This document shows positions 1 through 5,067 of a stretch of DNA of 5,964 bases, in pieces. Origin of the DNA: Clostridia bacterium (GTDB taxonomy: Bacteria > Bacillota > Clostridia > Christensenellales > UBA1242); NCBI GenBank assembly GCA_028694075.1, contig JAQUUD010000063.1, forward strand, positions 1 to 5,964, read 5' to 3'. Position numbers and translations under genes: made by a program. The notes under the pieces are model-generated. The model was given only the letters and a program-made list of their open reading frames with translations, was not told the origin of the DNA and made no database searches. Each line of letters starts with the position of its first letter. The first letter of the stretch is position 1.

Positions 1-500
1 TTATTTTAGATGAAATTGGGCGTGGAACATCAACCTTTGATGGGCTTAGTATTGCATGGTCAATGGTTGAATATTTGTGCAGTAATATGAAAGCCAAAAC
101 TTTATTTGCAACTCATTATCACGAATTGACTGAACTTGAAGGACTTTTAGAGGGCGTTAAAAATTATAAAATCAATGTTAAAGAAATTAACAATTCAATT
201 GTTTTTTTAAGAAAAATTGTCAGAGGCGGAGCAAATCGCAGTTTTGGAATTGAAGTGGCGGCTCTTGCTGGACTTCCAGAAAATATTATTTCTCGGGCAA
301 AGGAAATAAGCCACGACATTGAGCAATATGATTTTAATATAAAATTTGGCAAAAAACAAATTGAACAAAGTGAAGAACTGCAATCTAAAATAAAAAACAA
401 TTTGAATATAATTGAATATATAAAAGATTTAAAAATTGAAAGGATAACTCCATTAGATGCGTTTGACATTTTAGCCGATTTGATTAAAAAAGCAAAATAA
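1..500 (+). CDS. mutS: DNA mismatch repair ATPase MutS, C-terminal part (5' end outside window)
   Basis: The frame is open from base 3 and gives 165 visible residues, so this is the 3' end of a gene that starts left of the window. MutS recognises mismatches and small loops in DNA and recruits MutL using its ABC-type ATPase. The visible part begins inside the ATPase domain with the Walker B and D-loop segment LDEIGRGTSTFDGLSIAW. It continues with the H-loop ATHYHEL, the SFGIEVAALAGLP segment, and the helix NIISRAKEI of the C-terminal helix-turn-helix that takes part in dimerisation. The protein ends with a short charged tail and the closing helix TPLDAFDILADLIKKAK, which resembles the usual TPMEAL ending of Bacillota MutS. 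The tail lacks a clear QLxFF-type sliding-clamp motif; the nearest match is QYDFN. mutL follows 222 bp downstream. Identification is secure from the motifs and the neighbour. Confidence 0.97.
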   Translation, partial: ILDEIGRGTSTFDGLSIAWSMVEYLCSNMKAKTLFATHYHELTELEGLLEGVKNYKINVKEINNSIVFLRKIVRGGANRSFGIEVAALAGLPENIISRAKEISHDIEQYDFNIKFGKKQIEQSEELQSKIKNNLNIIEYIKDLKIERITPLDAFDILADLIKKAK

Positions 501-710
501 AAAAATAATAGTTGCGTGACACAAAAAATTGTATTAAACTAAAGGTTAAGATTGTATTCTAAAAAAATTGAATGGTTGATAACTGTTGGTTTTATTTAAA
601 AAATTAGCACTTGAGTTTTAAGAAATATGAAATGAATAAAATTTTAAGTTTATAAATTAAGTATTAATTATAAAAAAATTTTGAAAACAAAAAATGAAAT
701 TCAATTTACA

Positions 711-716
711 AAAGGA
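711..716 (+). promoter_or_regulatory. Ribosome binding site that decides the mutL start
   Basis: AAAGGA lies 6 nt before the ATG at 723. It favours that ATG over the in-frame TTG at 681, which has no comparable purine-rich site and would add 14 residues (KTKNEIQFTKGKE after the initiator) that are not typical of MutL N-termini. Confidence 0.75.
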
Positions 717-722
717 AAAGAA

Positions 723-2768
723 ATGTCGAAAATAAAAGTTTTGGATAAAATTATTGCAAATCGAATATCTGCGGGTGAGGTTGTAGAACGTCCGTCATCA
801 GTTGTTAAAGAATTATTTGAAAATAGTGTTGATGCAGGAGCAGACAAAATCATAATTGAAATTGAAGAAGGCGGAACAAAGAGCATCACAATAACTGACA
901 ATGGACACGGAATTGAAAAAGAAGATGTTAAAACTGCGTTTTTGTCGCATTCAACCAGCAAAATAAAAAATGTTGAAGATTTGGGAAATATTGCAACACT
1001 TGGGTTTAGGGGAGAAGCCTTAGCAAGCATTTCTTCGGTTAGTCAAATTGAAATGACAACCAAAACTTTGAATGAAAGCACTGCAACCAAAATCATTATT
1101 GAGGGCGGAGAAGAAGGTCTGATTGAAGAAATATCAGGGAACAAAGGGACTAAAATTATTGTAAAAAATATTTTCTTTAACACACCGGCAAGGCGTAAAT
1201 TTTTAAGGAAAAACAAAACTGAAGAAACAGATATAACTAATCTTGTTGAGAGATTTTTGCTCTCAAATTCAAATATTGCAATTAAATATGTTGTTGACGG
1301 AAAAATTATTTATAACACAATGGGCAGTGGTATGTTCGACAATATATATACAATATATGGTAAAGAAGTCGCTGATAATTTAATTCTAATTAATGTTCAA
1401 AGGGGAAAATTTAGACTTGTTGGTTACATTGGAAAGCCGGAAATTTCGAAGCCAAACAGAACATATCAAACTCTTATGATTAACAACCGAATTGTTCAGA
1501 ATTTTATGGTAAATAATGCTGTGGCTTCCGCTTATGAAAATTATTTAATGAAAAACCGCTTTCCGTTTTTTGTGCTAAATTTGATAATGCCTTATGACAA
1601 CGTTGATGTCAATGTGCACCCAAGCAAGCAGGAAGTAAAATTTGAAAACACAAGTTTGATTTATAGTTTTTTTGCGGGGAGTGTTTTAGAGGCACTTCAA
1701 AATGCAAATCATATTAAATCAATTCAAGATAATGATGAGAACGGCGAAAATAAATTGTCGAATTCACCGAAAATTTTTAAGTTTCTAAAAGATGATAAAA
1801 AACTTGATAATTTAAATAACATTGAGGATATTGCTGGTAAATCTGATGCTGATTGCAGAGAAGACAACAATCCAGCAAATCAAAAAAAAGTATATCAATT
1901 TAAAAATAAAACACACGAAAATTTCAAAAATTTTGGCGAAAGTTCAAAGTCTAATTTTTCTGATAATGAGAATAAAGATTTTTCAGATATATTAAAATTA
2001 AAACATTTTAATCCTGAATTAAAATCCAACACTGGACTAGATTTGAAATCTGATGAAAGTAATATCTCAAAAATATTTTTAAAAAAATTTAAAGATGAAT
2101 CGAATCAGAAAAATTCATTTACAAAATTAATACAAGTTCAGGATAATAATCAAATTTCATCTTTACAATCTCAGTCAGTAATGGAGCAAACTGCCGATGT
2201 GCCGGTTAAAATTGTAGGCACATTATTTAATACATATATCATAACTGAAAAAGGCGACAAATTTTATATTATTGACCAGCACGCAGGGCACGAAAGAAGA
2301 ATTTTTGATAAATTTGTTTCTGAAATTGAAAATAATGATCTGAACATTCAAGAATTATTAGTTGCTTACACTTTCAACTGCAATACGTTTGAATATCAAT
2401 TTTTTATTGAAAACTTGGAAAAATTAGAAAATCTTGGTTTTTATATAGAACCTTTCGGACATAATAATTTAAAATTAACAAAAATTCCAATGCTACTTTA
2501 TGACCTTAATTTGAAAGAATTTATTGACGATATAAAATCAAACATAACGTCATTCAATAAAAAATCAACTGACATATTAAAAAATTTTATTGCACAGAAA
2601 GCCTGCAAATCGGCAGTTAAAGCAGGCGACATTTTGCCCTTATCAGAGATTGTTTCTTTTGTAAAAGATTTAGAAAACAGTTCTGTTCTTTTATGTCCAC
2701 ACGGACGCCCGATTATTATTGAAATACCAAAAAAACAACTTGAAAAATGGTTTAAACGGTTGATTTGA
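723..2768 (+). CDS. mutL: DNA mismatch repair protein MutL (endonuclease type)
   Basis: The 681-residue MutL couples MutS mismatch recognition to strand nicking. The N-terminal GHKL ATPase domain (about residues 1-330) has ELFENSVDAGA with the expected catalytic E30 and Mg-binding N34, DNGHGI at 59-64, GFRGEAL at 94-100 and NVHPSKQEV from 297 with K302. Residues about 335-490 form a low-complexity linker rich in Asn, Lys, Asp and Ser. The C-terminal dimerisation and endonuclease domain starts near VPVKIVGTLFNTY (493). It carries DQHAGHERRIFD (518-529), ACK (627-629), CPHGRP (658-663) and FKR (677-679), the metal-site motifs of MutL proteins that nick DNA themselves. The last acidic residue of DQHA(X)2E(X)4E is Asp, not Glu. 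The clamp-binding segment reads QELLVA, without the usual Pro. The ATG is chosen for its AAAGGA site and because the family normally starts a few residues before the KIIANRISAGEVVERP segment. No convincing promoter was found in 501-722. It is probably cotranscribed with miaA. Confidence 0.97.
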   Translation: MSKIKVLDKIIANRISAGEVVERPSSVVKELFENSVDAGADKIIIEIEEGGTKSITITDNGHGIEKEDVKTAFLSHSTSKIKNVEDLGNIATLGFRGEALASISSVSQIEMTTKTLNESTATKIIIEGGEEGLIEEISGNKGTKIIVKNIFFNTPARRKFLRKNKTEETDITNLVERFLLSNSNIAIKYVVDGKIIYNTMGSGMFDNIYTIYGKEVADNLILINVQRGKFRLVGYIGKPEISKPNRTYQTLMINNRIVQNFMVNNAVASAYENYLMKNRFPFFVLNLIMPYDNVDVNVHPSKQEVKFENTSLIYSFFAGSVLEALQNANHIKSIQDNDENGENKLSNSPKIFKFLKDDKKLDNLNNIEDIAGKSDADCREDNNPANQKKVYQFKNKTHENFKNFGESSKSNFSDNENKDFSDILKLKHFNPELKSNTGLDLKSDESNISKIFLKKFKDESNQKNSFTKLIQVQDNNQISSLQSQSVMEQTADVPVKIVGTLFNTYIITEKGDKFYIIDQHAGHERRIFDKFVSEIENNDLNIQELLVAYTFNCNTFEYQFFIENLEKLENLGFYIEPFGHNNLKLTKIPMLLYDLNLKEFIDDIKSNITSFNKKSTDILKNFIAQKACKSAVKAGDILPLSEIVSFVKDLENSSVLLCPHGRPIIIEIPKKQLEKWFKRLI

Positions 2769-2818
2769 AAAATAATTTTTTTTAAAGTAAGATATTTTAA
2801 ATAAGAAATAAGGAATAT

Positions 2819-3733
2819 ATGGAAAAAATTATAATAATTTTGGGTGCAACTGCGGTTGGAAAAAGTGAAATTGCCATTCAATGTGCCAGCAAATTAAACG
2901 GAGAAATTATTTCTGCTGACTCAATGCAAGTTTATAAGGAATTGAATATTGGCACTGCTAAAATCAAAAAAAATGAGATGCAAAAAATCCCACATCATTT
3001 GATTAACATTAAGCATTTTAATGAAAGTTACAATGTTTGGGAATTTGTAAGCGATTGCAATAAAGTTATTGAAAAGATTTTGTCAAAAAACAAAGTTCCA
3101 ATTATTGTGGGCGGAACGAATTTATATGTTAAAGCACTTATTGAAAATTATCATTTTGATAATATAAAAAGAGATAATAATCTAAGAGAAAAACTAAATA
3201 CGATTGCAGAAATTTCCGGATTAAATGTATTATATGAAATGTTAAAAAAACAAAATCCGGCAAAAGCAAAAAAAATAAGTTCAAATGATAAATATCGTAT
3301 TTTGCGCGCTCTTGAATGTTCAACTTTGCAAGATAATGAAAGTGAAAATGCCAAATATTTGAATGAAAAGCCAAGATATGATTATAAATTATATGCGTTA
3401 AATTTGCCCAGAGAAAAGTTATATGAATTAATTAATAAAAGGGTTGATTTAATGATTGGAAACGGTTTGTTTGATGAAGTTAAAGATCTGAAAAATAAAG
3501 GTTTGAATTTGGAGATGCAAGCAGGCAAAAGCATAGGATATAGGGAGTTTTTAGAGTATCTTGATGGAAAAATAACTTATGAATATGCAGTTGAAAAAAT
3601 AAAACAACATAGCAGAAACTATGCAAAACGGCAATATACTTGGCTTAATAGTATGGAAAACATTATTTGGCTTGATGCACTTGATAAAGAAAAAGCCGTT
3701 GGAATTATAATTCAAAATGAAAATTTGATTTAG
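2819..3733 (+). CDS. miaA: tRNA dimethylallyltransferase MiaA
   Basis: The 304-residue product, a normal length for the family, transfers a dimethylallyl group to A37 of tRNAs that read codons starting with U. Visible motifs in order are the P-loop GATAVGKS (9-16), DSMQVYKELNIGTAK (34-48), which contains the conserved Asp and Gln of the active site, PHHLINIK (58-65), VGGTNLYVKAL (97-107), NDKYRILRALE, AGKSIGYREFLEYLDG, and the C-terminal QHSRNYAKRQYTWL. AAGGA at 2810-2814 lies 4 nt before the ATG. The gene begins 50 bp after mutL in the same direction, so one transcript is likely, as in many Bacillota. In Clostridium relatives hfq usually follows miaA; here a non-coding stretch with a folded element follows, and the next gene is the converging lexA. 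Confidence 0.97.
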   Translation: MEKIIIILGATAVGKSEIAIQCASKLNGEIISADSMQVYKELNIGTAKIKKNEMQKIPHHLINIKHFNESYNVWEFVSDCNKVIEKILSKNKVPIIVGGTNLYVKALIENYHFDNIKRDNNLREKLNTIAEISGLNVLYEMLKKQNPAKAKKISSNDKYRILRALECSTLQDNESENAKYLNEKPRYDYKLYALNLPREKLYELINKRVDLMIGNGLFDEVKDLKNKGLNLEMQAGKSIGYREFLEYLDGKITYEYAVEKIKQHSRNYAKRQYTWLNSMENIIWLDALDKEKAVGIIIQNENLI

Positions 3734-3886
3734 TAACTAAATAATTGGTGAATTTATTTGGATAGAATACTTCTTGTTTGTTTGTAAAATTTTACACAAG
3801 CGTATTGAAAGAGTATATTAAGTTATGTGTGAGTTGTAAAAAATTGATTTTCAAAATTGTTTTTTAGTTACTCTCAGATTTTATTA
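3734..3886. other. AT-rich stretch between miaA and folded element, no gene seen
   Basis: This is the left part of the 343-bp gap between convergent miaA and lexA. No open frame here has both a ribosome binding site and a recognisable product, and I see no hfq remnant. The only local symmetry is the AT-rich palindrome at 3783-3796 and a weak, bulged AT hairpin around 3838-3865. The folded element at 3887-4006 and an AT-rich run of 70 bp up to the lexA stop fill the rest of the gap. Confidence 0.6.
3783..3796. repeat. 14-bp perfect palindrome TGTAAAATTTTACA
   Basis: TGTAAAATTTTACA is its own reverse complement. It lies 50 bp after miaA in a gene-free region. Its half TGTAAAA also occurs at 4749-4755, in the lexA promoter dyad. 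It could be a protein-binding dyad, but in such AT-rich DNA chance symmetry is quite possible. Confidence 0.35.
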
Positions 3887-3902
3887 ATTAAATATGTCGG
3901 CG

Positions 3903-3929
3903 AAAAAGCAATCGCCTTTTGGCGATTGC
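3903..3929 (-). terminator. Possible terminator for lexA within copy 1
   Basis: Read leftwards, arm 1 (9 bp, G+C-rich, 3929-3908, loop AAAA) is followed at once by five T (3907-3903), the layout of an intrinsic terminator. It is 148 nt beyond the lexA stop codon, and no better hairpin is seen nearer to that stop. The T run is also part of the closing stem of the larger element, so the two folds would compete. Confidence 0.5.
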
Positions 3930-3967
3930 AGGGCAGTCACTTTTTTAAAGTGACTGCCCTTGTTTTT
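3930..3967 (+). terminator. Possible terminator for miaA within copy 1
   Basis: Read rightwards, the 14-bp arm 2 (3930-3943 with 3947-3960) is followed by TGTTTTT, a reasonable intrinsic terminator 197 nt after the miaA stop. Arm 3 (3961-3981) followed by ATTTTT (3982-3987) is a second, weaker candidate. Confidence 0.5.
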
Positions 3968-4076
3968 GCTTTGCAAAAACAATTTTTCGCCGACATTTTG
4001 ATTTATCAAATGAGAAAATAAACTAACAATTATAATAAAATTAAATAGTAATAAAATTGAGAAAATACATAAAATA

Positions 4077-4694
4077 TTAAAAGCGTTTGATTAATGCAAT
4101 AACTTTGCCTAAGATTTCAACATTGTCCAAAAACATAGGCAAATGAGAAGAATTTTGCGGTTGCAATCTAATGCAATTATTTTCTTTATAAAATTTTTTT
4201 ACAGTTGTTCCTAAATGTGTTCTTGCAACAACAATTTCACCATTTTCAGCTTGATTTTGAACTTTAGCAACAATCGTATCGCCGTTGTTTATGCCAACAT
4301 CGGTCATACTATCCCCGACAACTTCAAGCATAAATAAATCTTGATTAGTGCCGAAAAGATTTTGAGAAACTGAGTATAAATCAATTAAATTTTCTTCCGC
4401 GAGTAAAGGCGCTCCGCCGGCAATCCGTCCAACAAATGGAAGTTTGACCATACTATATTGATTTCTTATCATTTGGGCTTCGTTCCCAAGATATTCAATT
4501 GCTCGATTTTTGTTATAATCTCGTTTAATCAATCCTTTTTCTTCAAGTTTTTTTAAATAATACACAACAGTGCTGGTTGAAGTTACGCCTAAATAATTAC
4601 ACATTTCTCTGACATTTGGTGCGTAACCTTTTGATAAAAAATTATTTTTTATGTATTCTAATAATTTATTAAGGTTTGCTTCAATTTTCTTCAT
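4077..4694 (-). CDS. lexA: SOS-response transcriptional repressor LexA
   Basis: The 205-residue LexA has the usual length and two-domain layout. LexA represses DNA-damage genes and cleaves itself when RecA filaments form. The N-terminal winged helix-turn-helix (about residues 1-70) contains GYAPNVREMCNYLGV and STVVYYLKKLEEKGLIKRD. The C-terminal S24-type peptidase domain has the nucleophile S129 in VGDSMTDVGI, followed by NNGDTIVAK, and the general-base K166 in TTVKKFY. The cleavage region is VGRIAGGAPLLAEENL (88-103). Aligned to E. coli VGRVAAGEP, the normal Ala-Gly scissile pair falls on G93-G94, although an Ala-Gly bond (A92-G93) exists one residue earlier. GAGG at 4703-4700 lies 5 nt before the ATG. 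The promoter just upstream carries two dyads that fit autoregulation. It converges with miaA and lies downstream of the recombinase gene on the same strand. Confidence 0.96.
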   Translation of the reverse strand: MKKIEANLNKLLEYIKNNFLSKGYAPNVREMCNYLGVTSTSTVVYYLKKLEEKGLIKRDYNKNRAIEYLGNEAQMIRNQYSMVKLPFVGRIAGGAPLLAEENLIDLYSVSQNLFGTNQDLFMLEVVGDSMTDVGINNGDTIVAKVQNQAENGEIVVARTHLGTTVKKFYKENNCIRLQPQNSSHLPMFLDNVEILGKVIALIKRF

Positions 4695-4699
4695 TTTAA

Positions 4700-4703
4700 C
4701 CTC
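4700..4703 (-). promoter_or_regulatory. lexA ribosome binding site
   Basis: On the minus strand GAGG stands 5 nt before the ATG at 4694-4692 and supports that start. Confidence 0.7.
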
Positions 4704-4725
4704 GAAAAACTTACTTTTATATATT

Positions 4726-4754
4726 AATATACCACAAATAAATTTGTTTGTAAA
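4726..4754 (-). promoter_or_regulatory. lexA sigma-A-type promoter
   Basis: Read leftwards there is TTTACA (-35, 4754-4749), a 17-bp spacer (4748-4732) and TATATT (-10, 4731-4726). Transcription would start near 4719 and leave a leader of about 25 nt. Upstream of the -35 box, 4769-4790 consists of A and T tracts that could act as an UP element. Both dyads at 4734-4747 and 4751-4766 overlap this promoter, as expected for a repressible gene. Confidence 0.65.
4734..4747 (-). promoter_or_regulatory. Dyad in lexA promoter spacer (possible operator)
   Basis: ACAAAT-TT-ATTTGT on the minus strand is a perfect 6-bp inverted repeat with a 2-bp centre. It lies wholly between the -35 and -10 boxes, a position where a bound repressor would block RNA polymerase. 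It does not match the Bacillota SOS box core AAC-N4-GTT, so LexA as the ligand is inferred from position only. Confidence 0.4.
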
Positions 4755-4766
4755 ACATTTGTTTTA
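4751..4766 (-). promoter_or_regulatory. Candidate LexA operator (SOS box) at the lexA -35
   Basis: TAAAAC-AAAT-GTTTTA on the minus strand is a 6-bp inverted repeat with a 4-bp centre. It fits the core AAC-RNRY-GTT-Y of the B. subtilis-type SOS box but has A and T in place of the outer C and G bases. It overlaps the -35 hexamer. LexA usually represses its own gene, so autoregulation is the natural reading. Confidence 0.55.
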
Positions 4767-4843
4767 ACTTTTAAAAATTTTTTTAAAATTATTTATACTG
4801 TTGAGTAATTAATTTAAAAATAGGGTGTATTAGATTTGCCCTT

Positions 4844-4957
4844 TGGATAAATGAAGCCGGCGGAAATGTTTTTGCCAAAGGCAAAAACTCGGCAGGCAAA
4901 ATGCCTGCCGAAAATCGCCGTTAACGGCGATTGATTTCCGCCGGCGAATTTAATCCA
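4844..4957 (-). repeat. Three-armed cloverleaf inverted-repeat element, copy 2 (inverted)
   Basis: A 12-bp perfect closing stem (4856-4867 with 4934-4945) encloses three perfect hairpins. They are 4868-4876 with 4880-4888 (9 bp, loop AAA), 4889-4898 with 4902-4911 (10 bp, loop AAA), and the 20-bp palindrome 4913-4932 (AATCGCCG-TTAA-CGGCGATT). Outside it, 4844-4852 pairs with 4948-4957 with one bulged base (A4952, a T on the minus strand). Read on the minus strand, arm order, arm sequences, T-rich loops and the outer AT stem match copy 1, hence the minus orientation, the same sense as the recombinase gene that ends 110 bp upstream. It contains no credible gene; an open frame across 4814-5026 on the minus strand is a by-product of the repeat. 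Confidence 0.9.
4883..4911 (-). terminator. Possible terminator for the recombinase gene within copy 2
   Basis: Read leftwards, the middle arm (10 bp, G+C-rich, 4911-4902 with 4898-4889) is followed by GTTTTT (4888-4883). This is the same layout as arm 2 of copy 1 relative to miaA. It is about 156 nt past the recombinase stop codon and would separate that gene from the lexA promoter. Confidence 0.45.
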
Positions 4958-5067
4958 ACTTCGCTTATTGTTAACAAAAAATTTTAATGCATTGTATTTA
5001 AACCAAATTAGTAAAAACAAGCACAAAATAGTTTTAAATTACACTTTTTGATATCTTAGTTTCAATT
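4958..5067. other. AT-rich stretch between copy 2 and the recombinase gene
   Basis: This is the remainder of the 373-bp gap between lexA and the recombinase gene, whose other contents are the lexA promoter (4695-4770), an AT-rich run (4771-4843) and copy 2. I see no gene, strong hairpin or clear promoter in these 110 bases. Confidence 0.5.

Larger units (their letters stand above)
3887..4006 (+). repeat. Three-armed cloverleaf inverted-repeat element, copy 1
   Basis: A 14-bp perfect closing stem (3894-3907 with 3983-3996) encloses three back-to-back perfect hairpins. Arm 1 has 9 bp and a TTTT loop (3908-3916 with 3921-3929). Arm 2 has 14 bp and a TTT loop (3930-3943 with 3947-3960). Arm 3 has 9 bp and a TTT loop (3961-3969 with 3973-3981). 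Only the loops and A3982 are unpaired inside the closing stem. Outside it, ATTAAAT (3887-3893) can pair with ATTTAT (4001-4006) with T3889 bulged. The element is visibly richer in G+C than its flanks. It is homologous to the inverted copy at 4844-4957. It is given the + orientation because its loops are T-rich on this strand, the same sense as miaA. Function is not known. Termination between the convergent genes is plausible, and a mobile repeat origin is possible. Confidence 0.9.

Noticed and set aside
552..604. Promoter for mutL (TTGAAT at 568 or TTGATA at 576 with AT-rich hexamers downstream)
   Set aside because: In DNA this AT-rich partial matches are expected by chance; none combines a good -35, a good -10 and a 17-bp spacer.
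681..722. Upstream in-frame TTG as the mutL start
   Set aside because: The ATG at 723 has an AAAGGA site at proper distance and gives the usual MutL N-terminus; the extra 14 residues are not family-like.
3838..3865. AT-only hairpin followed by T6 after miaA as a terminator
   Set aside because: The best pairing is four or five A/T pairs or needs a five-base bulge, too weak compared with the adjacent cloverleaf arms.
3887..4006. CRISPR array or tRNA gene
   Set aside because: The arms are different self-complementary sequences, not direct repeats with spacers. The fold lacks tRNA features such as GTTCRA in the T arm, and its stems are too long.
3887..4957. Composite transposon carrying lexA between inverted repeats
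   Set aside because: No transposase gene lies between the copies, the copies are diverged, and lexA near miaA is an ordinary chromosomal arrangement in this group. Only the bracketed layout is reported.
4814..5026. 70-residue minus-strand open frame
   Set aside because: It runs straight through the cloverleaf copy 2, has no family-like sequence or good ribosome binding site, and is explained by the repeat.
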